A stretch of 64,000 nucleotides of DNA from Mobilibacterium timonense (GCF_900155555.1 NZ_FUHN01000007.1:117357-181356); one strand, 5' to 3'; shown: positions 53,691 through 63,288, numbered from the stretch's first letter. The notes: generated from the letters alone by a model not told the origin. A program made the numbers and translations.

Positions 53691-54932
53691 ATGAATAACA
53701 GTACAAATAAACCTGAAATAGAACTTCTGGCTCCCGCCGGAAATCTTGAAAAACTCAAAACTGCTGTGATCTATGGAGCTGATGCAGTATACTTCGGGGG
53801 AGAAATGTTCAGCCTTCGGGCCGGCGCCGGTAACCTTTCTGTCTCCGAGATAAGGGAGGCCATGGACTTCCTGCACGAGAGAGGTGCGAGGGGGTACATG
53901 ACCATAAACATCTATCCCCACAACCAGCATCTTCCTCAGCTGAGGGAATACATACGCGAGATCAGAGACATTCCGATAGATGCCTTTCTGGTATCAGATC
54001 CTGGAGTAATGTCCATGCTCTGGGACGAGATCCCCGGAGCTGAGATACACCTGAGCACCCAGGCTAATACGACCAATTACATGACCGCTAAGTTCTGGGT
54101 CGACCAGGGAGTCAGCAGGATAGTTGCTGCGAGGGAGATGAGCCTGGCGGAAATAAGAGTGATGCGGGAAAATCTACCGGAAAACATCGAGATCGAAAGC
54201 TTCGTCCACGGTGCGATGTGTATTTCTTATTCCGGAAGATGTCTCATGAGCAGTTTCATGGCCGGCAGAGACGCGAACCTGGGTGCCTGTACTCACCCTT
54301 GCAGGTGGAAGTATCACATCGTGGAGGAAAAGCGCCCTGGAGAATATTATCCGGTGGAGGAAGATGACCACGGAACGTATATAATGAACTCGAGAGATCT
54401 CTGCATGCTGGACAGCATTCCACAGCTGGCGCAGGCAGGGGTATCGTCCTTCAAGATAGAGGGGAGGATGAAGAGTTTCTACTATGTGGCTACAGTGGTA
54501 TCTGCATACAGAAGGGCACTGGATGCCTATCTTGCAGACACTGAAAATTACAGGTATGACCCGGAGTGGTTCAATGAGCTGTGCAAGGCCAGCCACAGGG
54601 AGTTCACCCACGGCTTTTACTTCAACAGGCCGGGGAGCGACGATCAGAGCTATCAGTCCAGCGAGTACATCAGAGACTATTCTTTTGTGGGAGTCGTGAC
54701 CGGATACGAAGAGGAGACCGGCCTCACAATAATAGAACAGAGAAACAAGTTCTCTGTTGGTGATGACATCGAGATCTTCGGACCGCGGACCCCGTTCTTT
54801 ACCCAGCACGTAGAGGAAATGTACGATGAGGAGGGAAATGAGATAGAAAGTGCACCCCATCCTCAACAGATCGTAAAGCTCAGACTGGACAGGCGGGTCG
54901 GTGAGGATTTCATACTCAGGAAGAGAAAGTGA
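53691..54932 (+). CDS. trhP: U32 family protein, probable tRNA 5-hydroxyuridine synthase
   Basis: The 413-residue protein has the U32 signature SFVHGAMCISYSGRC followed by the cysteine-rich LGACTHPCRW, where the cluster-binding cysteines lie. Once called collagenases, such proteins are now known (TrhP/YrrN-O) to make 5-hydroxyuridine at tRNA position 34 using prephenate. The direct neighbour trmR performs the next methylation. AAGGAAAG-like sequence lies rather far (about 14 nt) before the ATG. Confidence 0.85.
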   Translation: MNNSTNKPEIELLAPAGNLEKLKTAVIYGADAVYFGGEMFSLRAGAGNLSVSEIREAMDFLHERGARGYMTINIYPHNQHLPQLREYIREIRDIPIDAFLVSDPGVMSMLWDEIPGAEIHLSTQANTTNYMTAKFWVDQGVSRIVAAREMSLAEIRVMRENLPENIEIESFVHGAMCISYSGRCLMSSFMAGRDANLGACTHPCRWKYHIVEEKRPGEYYPVEEDDHGTYIMNSRDLCMLDSIPQLAQAGVSSFKIEGRMKSFYYVATVVSAYRRALDAYLADTENYRYDPEWFNELCKASHREFTHGFYFNRPGSDDQSYQSSEYIRDYSFVGVVTGYEEETGLTIIEQRNKFSVGDDIEIFGPRTPFFTQHVEEMYDEEGNEIESAPHPQQIVKLRLDRRVGEDFILRKRK

Positions 54933-55047
54933 CCGCAGGCAGGATTTCCACGGCAGTCATTAAATAAATAACAACAGTAAGCACGAAGCATATATCTAGA
55001 AGAAGCAGCGATCGAATATCGGGATCGAAAAGCAGAAAGGAACAGTG

Positions 55048-56385
55048 ATGGAAATGTCATCTGACGGGTCTTTTCCCTTGTATGTGACAGTAATAGCAAT
55101 TATCGTACTGGCTCTGATAAACGGATTCACATCGGCTGCAAAGAGGAGTCTCGACCACCTGGACAGGAATGCAATAAAAGAAAAGCTCGAAGAGGACGAG
55201 GAGAACAGAAAGCTGAGCCTTATCCTGTCCTTTATCGACAAGCCGTCGAAGTATCACTACGCTGATATAGGAGTGTGTAACCTGGCGCTCATCGGGAGCA
55301 TGTGGCTGTTTACGATCGCCCTTTTTTCCAGAGTAGACGTCTGGTGGCACAGGCTGATTTGGGAACTGGTGTTTTTCCTGGTCTACCTGGCACTTGCAGA
55401 CCTTCTGCCGAAGAAGCTTGCCGCCCAGAACACCGAGAACTACGCCAGGGCGCTTGTGGGGTACCAGCGCATCCTGTACTACGTGACTCTTCCCCTCGTA
55501 AAACTCACGGTAGCCGTGACGAACTTTTTCCTGGTTATCATGAGGAAAAAGACAGATGTGGACGATGCCTACTTCTCCGAGGCGCGCATCATGTCCATGC
55601 TGGACAAGGGTCAGGAGAGCGGCGAGATAAAGGAAGAGGGCCGGAAGATGATAGACAGCATCTTCCAGTTTGACGATCTGCTGGCCTATGAGATAATGAC
55701 CCCGAGGACCGATGTTTTCATGATCGACCTCCAGGACGACAAGGACGAGTATTTTGACCAGCTCATGGAGCTCAGGTATTCCAGGATCCCGATCTGCGAC
55801 AACGACGCGGACAACATCGTTGGTATCCTTCACATCAAGGACTACCTTCTGAAGGGAGGTCTCGAGGGATTTGACAACGTGAACATACGTGATATCATGC
55901 GCGAGCCGTACCTGGTGCCTGAGACAAAGAACATAGATTCGCTTTTCGTGGAGCTTCAGCGGACGAAGCAGCACATAGCCATACTCATAGATGAATACGG
56001 CGGCTTCAGCGGCATCGTGTCCGTCGAGGACATCATCGAGCAGATCGTGGGTGACATCGACGACGAGTTCGACCAGGAGGAGAGGATCATCACGAAGGTC
56101 GATGACGACACATACATTGTTGATGGCGATGTCTATCTGGACGACCTGGACGAGGAGACCGGCATAGAGCTGGAGTCTGAGAACAACGAGACGATCGGAG
56201 GATTCCTGATCGAACTCATGGGAGAGATCCCGAAGGAGCGAAGGAAATATCCTGCGGTGAGATATGAACAGTATCTTTTTGAGATCCTCCACGTGAGAGA
56301 CAGGCGCATAGACAGCCTGAAGATCACCATCGACAGGGACTATCAGCCAGAGGATCAGGAAAAGAAAGAAAAGAAGGAGAAATAA
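55048..56385 (+). CDS. CNNM/CorC-type membrane protein (DUF21 and CBS domains)
   Basis: The ATG at 55048 with AAAGGA 6 nt upstream gives 445 residues. The N-terminal DUF21 domain has three to four membrane segments (about 8-145). A cytoplasmic CBS pair follows, with EIMTPRTDVFMIDL, SRIPICDNDADNIVGILHIKDYLL and AILIDEYGGFSGIVSVEDIIE. A C-terminal CorC/HlyC domain closes it. Family members export Mg2+/Co2+ or are called haemolysin-like, which is a historical label. It starts after a 115-nt gap from the U32 gene. Confidence 0.9.
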   Translation: MEMSSDGSFPLYVTVIAIIVLALINGFTSAAKRSLDHLDRNAIKEKLEEDEENRKLSLILSFIDKPSKYHYADIGVCNLALIGSMWLFTIALFSRVDVWWHRLIWELVFFLVYLALADLLPKKLAAQNTENYARALVGYQRILYYVTLPLVKLTVAVTNFFLVIMRKKTDVDDAYFSEARIMSMLDKGQESGEIKEEGRKMIDSIFQFDDLLAYEIMTPRTDVFMIDLQDDKDEYFDQLMELRYSRIPICDNDADNIVGILHIKDYLLKGGLEGFDNVNIRDIMREPYLVPETKNIDSLFVELQRTKQHIAILIDEYGGFSGIVSVEDIIEQIVGDIDDEFDQEERIITKVDDDTYIVDGDVYLDDLDEETGIELESENNETIGGFLIELMGEIPKERRKYPAVRYEQYLFEILHVRDRRIDSLKITIDRDYQPEDQEKKEKKEK

Positions 56386-56386
56386 G

Positions 56387-56752
56387 ATGGATGAAGAGAA
56401 GATTATTGGAGAGAACGGAACGGTCAGCGTAGAAGACCAGGTCATCTTCCAGTATGTATCCGACGAGGTCCTGAAATTCGACGGGGTGAGCCGCCTTGTA
56501 GGTGGTATCACAGAGAGCTTTGCCAAGAACATTTTTGGCAGAGACACGGATGTCCAGGGGATCAAGGTGAACAGAGACGGCAACGAGATCAGCATCGACA
56601 TCCATCTTATCGCCTACTACGGAGTCAACATTCCTCAGATGGCATTTGACATCCAGAACAGCGTCAAGGAAGTCGTTGAAGCGTATACGGGACTTTCGGT
56701 CTCGGCAATAAACATAGGCGTCGAGGGAATAGACAAGAGGAAACAGCAGTAA
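56387..56752 (+). CDS. Asp23/Gls24 family protein
   Basis: The 121-residue protein shows the family pattern: NGTVSVEDQVIFQYVSDEVLKFDGVSRL, then GIKVNRDGNEISIDIHLIAYYGVNIPQMA and VEAYTGLSVSAINIGVEGI. Asp23 proteins are linked to cell-envelope stress or envelope attachment. It begins 1 nt after the previous stop and its TAA directly abuts the nusB ATG. The amaP-like/Asp23-nusB pairing is usual in Firmicutes. Confidence 0.9.
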   Translation: MDEEKIIGENGTVSVEDQVIFQYVSDEVLKFDGVSRLVGGITESFAKNIFGRDTDVQGIKVNRDGNEISIDIHLIAYYGVNIPQMAFDIQNSVKEVVEAYTGLSVSAINIGVEGIDKRKQQ

Positions 56753-57184
56753 ATGAAGATCGAAGAGGCAAGAGAAAAGACCATGCAGCTGGTTTTCCAG
56801 ATGGGCGTGAACGGCGATTTCGACTATGAAAACCAGCAGATAATCGAGGAAGACAGGGACATACTGAGATCCCGACAGGCAGTCAGGGTGCTGAAGGCCA
56901 TAAGAGAGAACATTGATGAGATAGACAGGACTATCGAAGCTCATCTGGACAAGTGGAAGATAGACAGGATAGGAAAAGCAGATCTCGCCGTGCTCAGGGT
57001 CGCGGTAGCCGAGATGGTGTACGTTGACGAGGTGCCGGAGGCAGTCGCCATAAACGAGGCGGTGGAGCTTTCGAAGAAATACGGGGACAGCAAGTCCCCG
57101 GCCTTTGTAAACGGCGTGCTGGGCAGGATCAGCAAAGAGCGTCAGGTCAGCGCCGAAGCCGATGAAGGCAAGGAGTGCCGATAA
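56753..57184 (+). CDS. nusB: Transcription antitermination factor NusB
   Basis: NusB joins the antitermination complex that transcribes rRNA. The 143-residue all-helical protein has REKTMQLVFQM at the N-terminus, LRVAVAEMVYVDEVPEAVAINEAVELSKKYGDS-type conserved residues in the middle, and KSPAFVNGVLGRI near the end. It directly follows the Asp23 gene and is 3 nt before the TsaD-like gene. Confidence 0.94.
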   Translation: MKIEEAREKTMQLVFQMGVNGDFDYENQQIIEEDRDILRSRQAVRVLKAIRENIDEIDRTIEAHLDKWKIDRIGKADLAVLRVAVAEMVYVDEVPEAVAINEAVELSKKYGDSKSPAFVNGVLGRISKERQVSAEADEGKECR

Positions 57185-57187
57185 GCT

Positions 57188-58195
57188 GTGAACTGCATTC
57201 TCGGTATCGATACGTCAAATTACAAGACATCTGTGGCGGTCCTTCGAGAGGACGGCCAACTGGTGTTTCAGCGGTCAGAGCTGCTGGAGGTGGAAAAGGG
57301 AAAGTGCGGTCTGCGGCAGTCTCAGGCGTATTTTCTCCACGGACAGAGGCTTCCTGAGTACATGAAGGATGCTTTCGGTTCGCTGGCAAATGAAGACGAT
57401 GTGGCCGGAGTGGCGGTCTCATTCAGACCAAGAGATCTTGAGGAAAGCTACATGCCTGTGTTCCTGGCGGGACTGCAGGCCGGGCTCAACGTTTCCACAG
57501 CCCTTGGAATACCGGTATACGGCTTTTCCCATCAGGAAGGACATATCCATGCCGCGATGAAGGATATAGGCTGTGCCGGAGACAGTGGTGCTCTGTGGGG
57601 GCCTGAAGAAGGAAAGAGATTCCTGTTTTTTCACCTGTCGGGAGGGACTACAGAGGTCCTGCTCTGCAGGAGAACGGGCTGCCACTACTCTGCCGGGATC
57701 GTCGGCGGTACAAAGGACATCAGCGTAGGCCAGCTCCTTGACAGGGCAGGTGTCCAGGCGGGATTTTCGTTTCCCGCAGGAAGGTATCTGGATGATCTGG
57801 CGCTCAGCGAGTCAGTAAAGGAAATGCCATCCAGGGTCAAAACGGATGACGGTTGGTTCAACCTTTCAGGGCAGGAGACCCAGATCAGAAAAATGATAAC
57901 CCCGGATGATGTGTCGATCGTGCCGGGGATGTTTTGCATGCTGTCAGAACTCCTGAAAGAAGAGTCACTGTATCTTTCGGGTAAATACGGCACCGATATG
58001 ACAGTGATGGCAGGAGGGGTCGCCGCCAGTCTTTATCTGAGAAAGAATGTCTTAGTTGAAGGCCACGAGATTTCATGGGGATCTCCACAGCTGTCCGGTG
58101 ATAACGCTGTTGGCATTGCAGGGCTTGGAATGAGGGCGTTTCAGTCCGGTCGACCATCCGAGGCGGGCAGTCTCCTGGAGTTCATGAGGCACTGA
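57188..58195 (+). CDS. TsaD/Kae1-family paralogue
   Basis: The 335-residue protein is an ASKHA-fold member of the TsaD/Kae1 group. GIDTSNYKTSVAVL is at the N-terminus, and the metal-binding region SHQEGHIHAA sits where TsaD has HHxxGH. FHLSGGTTEVLLC and GTKDISVGQLLDRAGVQAGF follow. It differs from true TsaD (tRNA t6A synthesis) in several blocks, and Clostridia commonly carry this second form between nusB and xseA. Its reaction is not known. The start is GTG at 57188. Confidence 0.8.
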   Translation: MNCILGIDTSNYKTSVAVLREDGQLVFQRSELLEVEKGKCGLRQSQAYFLHGQRLPEYMKDAFGSLANEDDVAGVAVSFRPRDLEESYMPVFLAGLQAGLNVSTALGIPVYGFSHQEGHIHAAMKDIGCAGDSGALWGPEEGKRFLFFHLSGGTTEVLLCRRTGCHYSAGIVGGTKDISVGQLLDRAGVQAGFSFPAGRYLDDLALSESVKEMPSRVKTDDGWFNLSGQETQIRKMITPDDVSIVPGMFCMLSELLKEESLYLSGKYGTDMTVMAGGVAASLYLRKNVLVEGHEISWGSPQLSGDNAVGIAGLGMRAFQSGRPSEAGSLLEFMRH

Positions 58196-58260
58196 ACAGA
58201 CATGACCTCAGGAGGGTGCGATCCTCCGGGCGGCAGACAGAATATTAAATGGAGCAGACA

Positions 58261-59436
58261 ATGGATCCGATAACGGTTTCACAGGTAAACAATTACATAG
58301 CAAACAAGCTTCGGACTGACTACAACCTCCGGAACATGCCGGTGGAGGGGGAGATATCCGGGCTGAGCCAGGGGGGAGGACACATATACTTTTCCCTCAA
58401 GGACAGCGAGAGCATCATCCGCTGCGCCATCTGGAGGAGCCAGCGGGCGAAGATCGACGAGACTCTGCTGGAAAACGGGCGCAAGGTCGTAGTAATCGCC
58501 GACATCAGTCCATATGCTAAGGGAGGCAGCTATTCCCTCAGTGTCAGAAGGGTGGAGGCCAGAGGCGAAGGGGCGCTGATGGCCGAGTTCAACAGGGTCA
58601 GGAGGCTCCTCGAATCGGAAGGCCTTTTCGACGAAGCCCACAAGAGACCGCTGCCTTTTTTTCCCAGGCGCATAGGCATCATCACTTCAGATACGGGGAT
58701 GGCCATAGACGACATACGCAAGACCATCCTCCAGAGAAACGACTATGTGGATCTGCTGATCTTTCCAACTATAGTCCAGGGCCCGAAGGCACCGGCTTCC
58801 ATCATCAGGAACATAGAGGCGGCCAACGAGCTGAACAGAAATGGAAAAGTCATAGATATACTCATCGTTGGACGAGGTGGCGGTTCTCCCGAAGACCTTG
58901 CTGCCTTCAGCGACGAGAACGTAGCCAGGGCTGTCTACGACTCGCAGATACCTGTGATATCCGCTGTGGGACACACCGAAGACGTTTCCATATGCGATTT
59001 TACGGCAGACGTCTGCGCGAAGACACCGACGGAGGCCGGCAAGCTGATCACAGATACTTTTGAACTCAGGGAAGAGATAATGGACAGGACCCGAATTCTT
59101 GGGGACACCATACGAAACCGGATGGGAGTTGAAAAAAGATCCCTGGAGGACAGCACCAGGCTCCTTAGGTCGGGAATGGAGTCACGGCTGAGGGAGCTTC
59201 GCCTAGAGGTAGAAAAGTCCGTGCTCCTGCTCAGGGAGAACGATCCACGGAACATAATGAAAAAAGGATACGCCGCCGTGAAGGATGGCGATGGCAAAGT
59301 GATAACACACGTATCTCAGGTGAATTCCGGAAGAGAATATGAGATAATCATGAGCGGAGGCTGGATGACAGCCACAGCCGGATCTGTACACGAACAGGAA
59401 GGTGAACAGGAGGAGACAGATGGATCAGAACGGTAG
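58261..59436 (+). CDS. xseA: Exodeoxyribonuclease VII large subunit
   Basis: With XseB it forms exonuclease VII, which degrades single-stranded DNA. The ATG at 58261 with GGAG 6 nt upstream is preferred to 58249 and gives 391 residues. An OB domain (NMPVEGEISGLSQGGGHIYFSLKD) is followed by the catalytic domain with RIGIITSDTGMAIDDI, IVGRGGGSPEDLAAF and ISAVGHTEDVSICDF. A coiled coil follows. It overlaps xseB by 17 nt. Confidence 0.94.
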   Translation: MDPITVSQVNNYIANKLRTDYNLRNMPVEGEISGLSQGGGHIYFSLKDSESIIRCAIWRSQRAKIDETLLENGRKVVVIADISPYAKGGSYSLSVRRVEARGEGALMAEFNRVRRLLESEGLFDEAHKRPLPFFPRRIGIITSDTGMAIDDIRKTILQRNDYVDLLIFPTIVQGPKAPASIIRNIEAANELNRNGKVIDILIVGRGGGSPEDLAAFSDENVARAVYDSQIPVISAVGHTEDVSICDFTADVCAKTPTEAGKLITDTFELREEIMDRTRILGDTIRNRMGVEKRSLEDSTRLLRSGMESRLRELRLEVEKSVLLLRENDPRNIMKKGYAAVKDGDGKVITHVSQVNSGREYEIIMSGGWMTATAGSVHEQEGEQEETDGSER

Positions 59437-59650
59437 TAACGGCAGCGGAGAGAAGACATTCACTCAGGCGCTCACGGGACTCAGACAGGCCGCAGCAGAG
59501 ATAAGCAGACCGTCTGTAACTCTGGAGGAGGCCATGGAGCTGTACAGAAAGGGAATGAAGGAGGCCGAATTCTGCTCCACCATGCTGGACAAGGCGGAGC
59601 AGCAAATAGAAGTATTTGATGAGGGGATGAGAAATGACAAGAACATATGA
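59420..59650 (+). CDS. xseB: Exodeoxyribonuclease VII small subunit
   Basis: The small subunit of exonuclease VII is helical and 76 residues long from ATG 59420, which has AGGAGGAG just upstream. The family core FTQALTGLRQAAAEI...VTLEEAMELYRKGMK is present. It overlaps xseA at its start and ispA by 17 nt at its end, so all three are translationally linked. Confidence 0.93.
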   Translation: MDQNGSNGSGEKTFTQALTGLRQAAAEISRPSVTLEEAMELYRKGMKEAEFCSTMLDKAEQQIEVFDEGMRNDKNI

Positions 59651-60527
59651 AGAATACAGAGAGCTCCTGGAGAGCCATCTCCTGGATTACTTTCCTACCA
59701 TGGATCCGAGAGTCGGGGTGCTCAGAGAGGCCATGGCCTATAGCCTGGAGGCGGGCGGAAAGAGGATAAGACCTGTCATGCTGCTGGCGGCATGTGAGTT
59801 TGGTGGTGCAGACTACAGGGAGGCTCTTCCGTATGCTGTTGCCATCGAGTACATTCACACTTATTCACTTATTCACGACGATCTTCCTGCCATGGACAAC
59901 GACGATCTGCGCCGTGGCAAGCCGACCAATCACAAGGCCTTTGGTGAAGACATGGCCATCCTGGCGGGAGACGCTCTTCTCAATACGGCCATGGAAGTCA
60001 TGATGCGCAACTTAACGCTCCACTTTGACGACCACGAAAAGCTGATGAACTGCGTCAGAGCGGCACTAACCATCTGTAAGGCCGCAGGAGTCACCGGCAT
60101 GATCGCCGGCCAGGTGGCTGATGTGAAGAGCCTCTCCGATGACGCGGACTCTCACATCATAGATTTCATCGAGGCGAACAAGACGGGAGCGCTTCTCAGG
60201 GCGCCTGTCATCGCCGGCCTTCGCATAGCCGGAGTCGGAAAGAACGTGATCATGGATTTCGACAGATACGCTGAAAATCTGGGCAAGGCGTTCCAGATAT
60301 CGGATGACATCCTGGATATCGAAAGCGATCCTGAGACTCTGGGGAAATCCATTGGAAAGGACGTTGAAGAAGGAAAGTGCAACTACGCATTGGTCAACGG
60401 CCTGGATGCAGCCAGAGCAGAGCTGGATGCCCTCACCGAGGATTCGGTGAAGGCTTTGGAAAAATACGGAGAAGACGCAGATTTCTTCACCCGGCTGGCG
60501 GAGATGCTGAGAGACAGAGATCACTAG
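59634..60527 (+). CDS. ispA: Polyprenyl synthetase (farnesyl/geranyl diphosphate synthase)
   Basis: This prenyltransferase builds farnesyl or geranyl diphosphate. The 297-residue protein has the first Asp-rich motif LIHDDLPAMDNDD (DDxxxxD) at about 80-90 and the second, QISDDILDIESD, at about 219-230. GGKRIRP is near the N-terminus and GDALL follows the first motif. It lies between xseB and dxs, giving two steps of isoprenoid synthesis in one run of genes. Confidence 0.93.
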   Translation: MTRTYEEYRELLESHLLDYFPTMDPRVGVLREAMAYSLEAGGKRIRPVMLLAACEFGGADYREALPYAVAIEYIHTYSLIHDDLPAMDNDDLRRGKPTNHKAFGEDMAILAGDALLNTAMEVMMRNLTLHFDDHEKLMNCVRAALTICKAAGVTGMIAGQVADVKSLSDDADSHIIDFIEANKTGALLRAPVIAGLRIAGVGKNVIMDFDRYAENLGKAFQISDDILDIESDPETLGKSIGKDVEEGKCNYALVNGLDAARAELDALTEDSVKALEKYGEDADFFTRLAEMLRDRDH

Positions 60528-60552
60528 CAGACACTATATTACGGAGGTTTTT

Positions 60553-62415
60553 ATGGTCCATGATATTGAGCACGACGATCTGCTGAAGGCGGTAAAAGAG
60601 GAGGACTACGACGACCTTGAAGACCTGTGCCAGCAGATAAGAGATTTCATGATCGACAAGGTCTCCAGGACGGGAGGTCACCTTGCTTCCAATCTGGGAG
60701 CAGTGGAACTCACAGTAGCACTTCACAGAGTATATAACAGCCCTGAGGACAAGATCATCTTCGATGTTGGCCATCAGGCTTACGTTCATAAGATAATAAC
60801 GGGAAGGGCCGACAGGTTCGATACCCTGAGACAGTACAAGGGCCTCAGCGGCTTCCCGAAATCCTATGAAAGCGAACACGACGCCTATGATACAGGGCAC
60901 AGCTCCACATCCATAGGTGCAGCCGCAGGATACGCAGTCGCCAGGGATCTTCGTGGTGGTCACGAGCAGGTCGTGGCCGTCATAGGGGATGGTTCCATGA
61001 CTGGCGGACTTGTCTACGAGGCACTGAACAACATCGGGAGCAGACATCTGAATGTAAAGATCGTCCTCAACGACAATGAGATGTCCATTGCGAAGAACGT
61101 GGGTGCACTCAGCTCACACCTGACCAAGCTCAGGATATCCGACAATTATCTGAAGGCTAAGAACGCCGTGAAGGCTACACTTCATACCATACCGGTCCTG
61201 GGGAACAGGATAAGCGGCAACATCAGTAACACCAAGGAGAGGATAAAGTTTTCCATCCTGGGCGACCAGGCGGTGTTTTTCGAGGAACTGGGGATAAAGT
61301 ACATAGGACCTATCGATGGAAGTGATCTGGAGATGCTCACAGAGGCTTTCACTGCGGCCAATTCCATTGACGGGCCAACTATCGTCCACGTGACCACGAG
61401 AAAGGGGATGGGATATCCATTTGCTGAAAAATATCCGAGGAAATTCCACGGAGTCGGTCCATTCGACAAGATTACAGGAGAGGTGCTGGCGAAGTCCGAT
61501 GCTCCTTCTTTTTCAAAGGTCTTCGGTACGAAGCTGAACGAAATGGCAAGGGACGACGACAGCATCGTGGCGATAACCGCCGCCATGGGCACCGCCACAG
61601 GCCTGGGGGCCTTTTACAAGGAACACACCGACAGGTTCTTCGATGTCGGCATCGCCGAGCAGGTGGCAGTGGTCTTTGCCGCAGGACTGGCAAAGGGCGG
61701 CATGACCCCCGTGTGTGCCATCTATTCCTCCTTCCTTCAGAGGGCGTACGACCAGATCGTGGAGGATGTATGCCTCCAGGGACTCCACGTGATTTTTGCG
61801 GTGGATCGCGCTGGCCTGGTGGGAGCAGATGGTGAGACACATCACGGTGTGTTCGACCTGTCTTATCTCGGTTCAGTTCCCGGCATGGAGATCCTTTGTC
61901 CGGCGGACGGCAACCAGCTGGAGGAGATGCTGGAATACGCTGTCCACAAGTGTTCAGGCCCTGTGGCCATAAGGTATCCGAGGGGTTCTTCCGAGGGAGA
62001 CCACCTGAGGATCAAGGCCTTTACCGGAAACAACATCCAGCTCACCACTGGAAAAGACGTGACTCTGCTGGCTGTAGGTGCCATGCTCGATCCATGTCTA
62101 GAGGCCGCAAGCCTCCTGAGAGGCCGCGGCATAGACGTTGGCGTCTGGAACGTGGGAAGAGTGAAGCCTTTTGTCAATTCGTGGAAAGATCTAGATACCA
62201 GGCTGGTGGTCACCGCCGAGGACAATGTATACAGCGGAGGCTTTGGCGAGAGGTTCACTGCGGAGAACTACCAGGAAAAATACGACATCATGTGCGTTTC
62301 TGTTCCCGATGAATTCGTGGAGCAGGGTACGATAGCTCAGCTGAGGGCCCAGTGCGGCATGGACGCGGAGCACATAGCAGAAGGAGTGATGAAGAGACTT
62401 GAAGGAAAGGCTTGA
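60553..62415 (+). CDS. dxs: 1-deoxy-D-xylulose-5-phosphate synthase
   Basis: DXS condenses pyruvate and glyceraldehyde 3-phosphate with thiamine diphosphate, the first step of the MEP isoprenoid pathway. The 620 residues include ASNLGAVELTVALHR, the GHQAYVHKIITGR block, the cofactor motif GDGSMTGGLVYEALNN and, in the C-terminal part, DVGIAEQ and DRAGLVGADGETHHG. ATG 60553 has GGAGG upstream. It overlaps tlyA by 17 nt. Confidence 0.97.
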   Translation: MVHDIEHDDLLKAVKEEDYDDLEDLCQQIRDFMIDKVSRTGGHLASNLGAVELTVALHRVYNSPEDKIIFDVGHQAYVHKIITGRADRFDTLRQYKGLSGFPKSYESEHDAYDTGHSSTSIGAAAGYAVARDLRGGHEQVVAVIGDGSMTGGLVYEALNNIGSRHLNVKIVLNDNEMSIAKNVGALSSHLTKLRISDNYLKAKNAVKATLHTIPVLGNRISGNISNTKERIKFSILGDQAVFFEELGIKYIGPIDGSDLEMLTEAFTAANSIDGPTIVHVTTRKGMGYPFAEKYPRKFHGVGPFDKITGEVLAKSDAPSFSKVFGTKLNEMARDDDSIVAITAAMGTATGLGAFYKEHTDRFFDVGIAEQVAVVFAAGLAKGGMTPVCAIYSSFLQRAYDQIVEDVCLQGLHVIFAVDRAGLVGADGETHHGVFDLSYLGSVPGMEILCPADGNQLEEMLEYAVHKCSGPVAIRYPRGSSEGDHLRIKAFTGNNIQLTTGKDVTLLAVGAMLDPCLEAASLLRGRGIDVGVWNVGRVKPFVNSWKDLDTRLVVTAEDNVYSGGFGERFTAENYQEKYDIMCVSVPDEFVEQGTIAQLRAQCGMDAEHIAEGVMKRLEGKA

Positions 62416-63208
62416 TGTGATCCTGGTGAACAGGGGTCTGTCTCCTTCGAGAGATAAGGCGAAAAGAACTATCATGGCCGGGCTGGTCACAGTAGATGGA
62501 ATGGTAGAGGATAAGGCCGGACAGAAATTCGACAAGGATGCGGATGTACAGGTAAAGGGAAAGCTGTGTCCGTATGTGAGCCGTGGTGGCCTGAAGCTGG
62601 AAAAGGCAATAGAGGTCTTCGGGATCGACCCATCCGGCTGCGTATGTGTGGACATGGGCGCCTCCACCGGAGGGTTTACAGACTGCATGCTCCAGAACGG
62701 GGCAACGAAAGTTTATGCCGTTGACGTTGGATACGGTCAGCTTGATTACAGCCTGAGGGTGGATCCCAGAGTGGTCTGCATGGAAAAGACCAACATAAGA
62801 TATATGGATACATCTCTTATCCAGGATCCTGTACAGCTGATATCGATCGATGTTTCTTTCATTTCAGTGAAGCACATGCTGCCTGTGGCCGCGAAGCTGC
62901 TGAACGGAAAGGGCACGGTCCTGTGTCTGGTGAAACCACAGTTTGAAGCAGGGCGCGAACAGGTCGGAAAGAACGGCATCGTCAGAGACCCGGCCGTTCA
63001 CCGCCAGGTCGTAGAAAAAGTGATCGGTTATGCAAAAGAAAACGGCTTTGCTCCAGTTGGGGTGACGTATTCACCGGTGAAGGGCACTAAGGGCAACATC
63101 GAGTACCTGCTGTGCCTGAAGGCCGGCGGTGATCCAGCGCTCAGCGATATCCGGGAGGATGATATCCTCAGGGCGGTAAAAGAAGCCCACGGGGATCTGG
63201 ATGAATGA
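62399..63208 (+). CDS. tlyA: TlyA-family rRNA 2'-O-methyltransferase
   Basis: TlyA methylates ribose in 16S and 23S rRNA. The 269-residue protein begins with an S4 RNA-binding domain (about 3-60: RLDVILVNRGLSPSRDKAK) followed by an FtsJ-like domain with DMGASTGGFTDCML and VKPQFEAGREQVGKNG. The start is TTG at 62399 and overlaps dxs. It ends the xseA-xseB-ispA-dxs-tlyA run; the argR-recN that often follow are absent, and a terminator and IS200 come next. Confidence 0.92.
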   Translation: MKERLDVILVNRGLSPSRDKAKRTIMAGLVTVDGMVEDKAGQKFDKDADVQVKGKLCPYVSRGGLKLEKAIEVFGIDPSGCVCVDMGASTGGFTDCMLQNGATKVYAVDVGYGQLDYSLRVDPRVVCMEKTNIRYMDTSLIQDPVQLISIDVSFISVKHMLPVAAKLLNGKGTVLCLVKPQFEAGREQVGKNGIVRDPAVHRQVVEKVIGYAKENGFAPVGVTYSPVKGTKGNIEYLLCLKAGGDPALSDIREDDILRAVKEAHGDLDE

Positions 63209-63215
63209 CAAAGTA

Positions 63216-63245
63216 AAAGGCAGCTGCCTGGCGGCTGCCTTTTTT
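63216..63245 (+). terminator. Terminator after tlyA
   Basis: AAAGGCAGC and GCTGCCTTT form a 9-bp stem around a GC-rich loop, followed by a T-run. It closes the xseA-tlyA operon just before the IS200 element. Confidence 0.85.
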
Positions 63246-63269
63246 GTTGTGATCTTTAGTGTAAAAAAA

Positions 63270-63288
63270 CCACCGGCTAAGCCGGTGG
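63270..63288. repeat. Left-end hairpin of IS200
   Basis: CCACCGGC and GCCGGTGG form an 8-bp stem with a TAA loop. It is the counterpart of the right-end hairpin that TnpA would bind. Confidence 0.75.
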
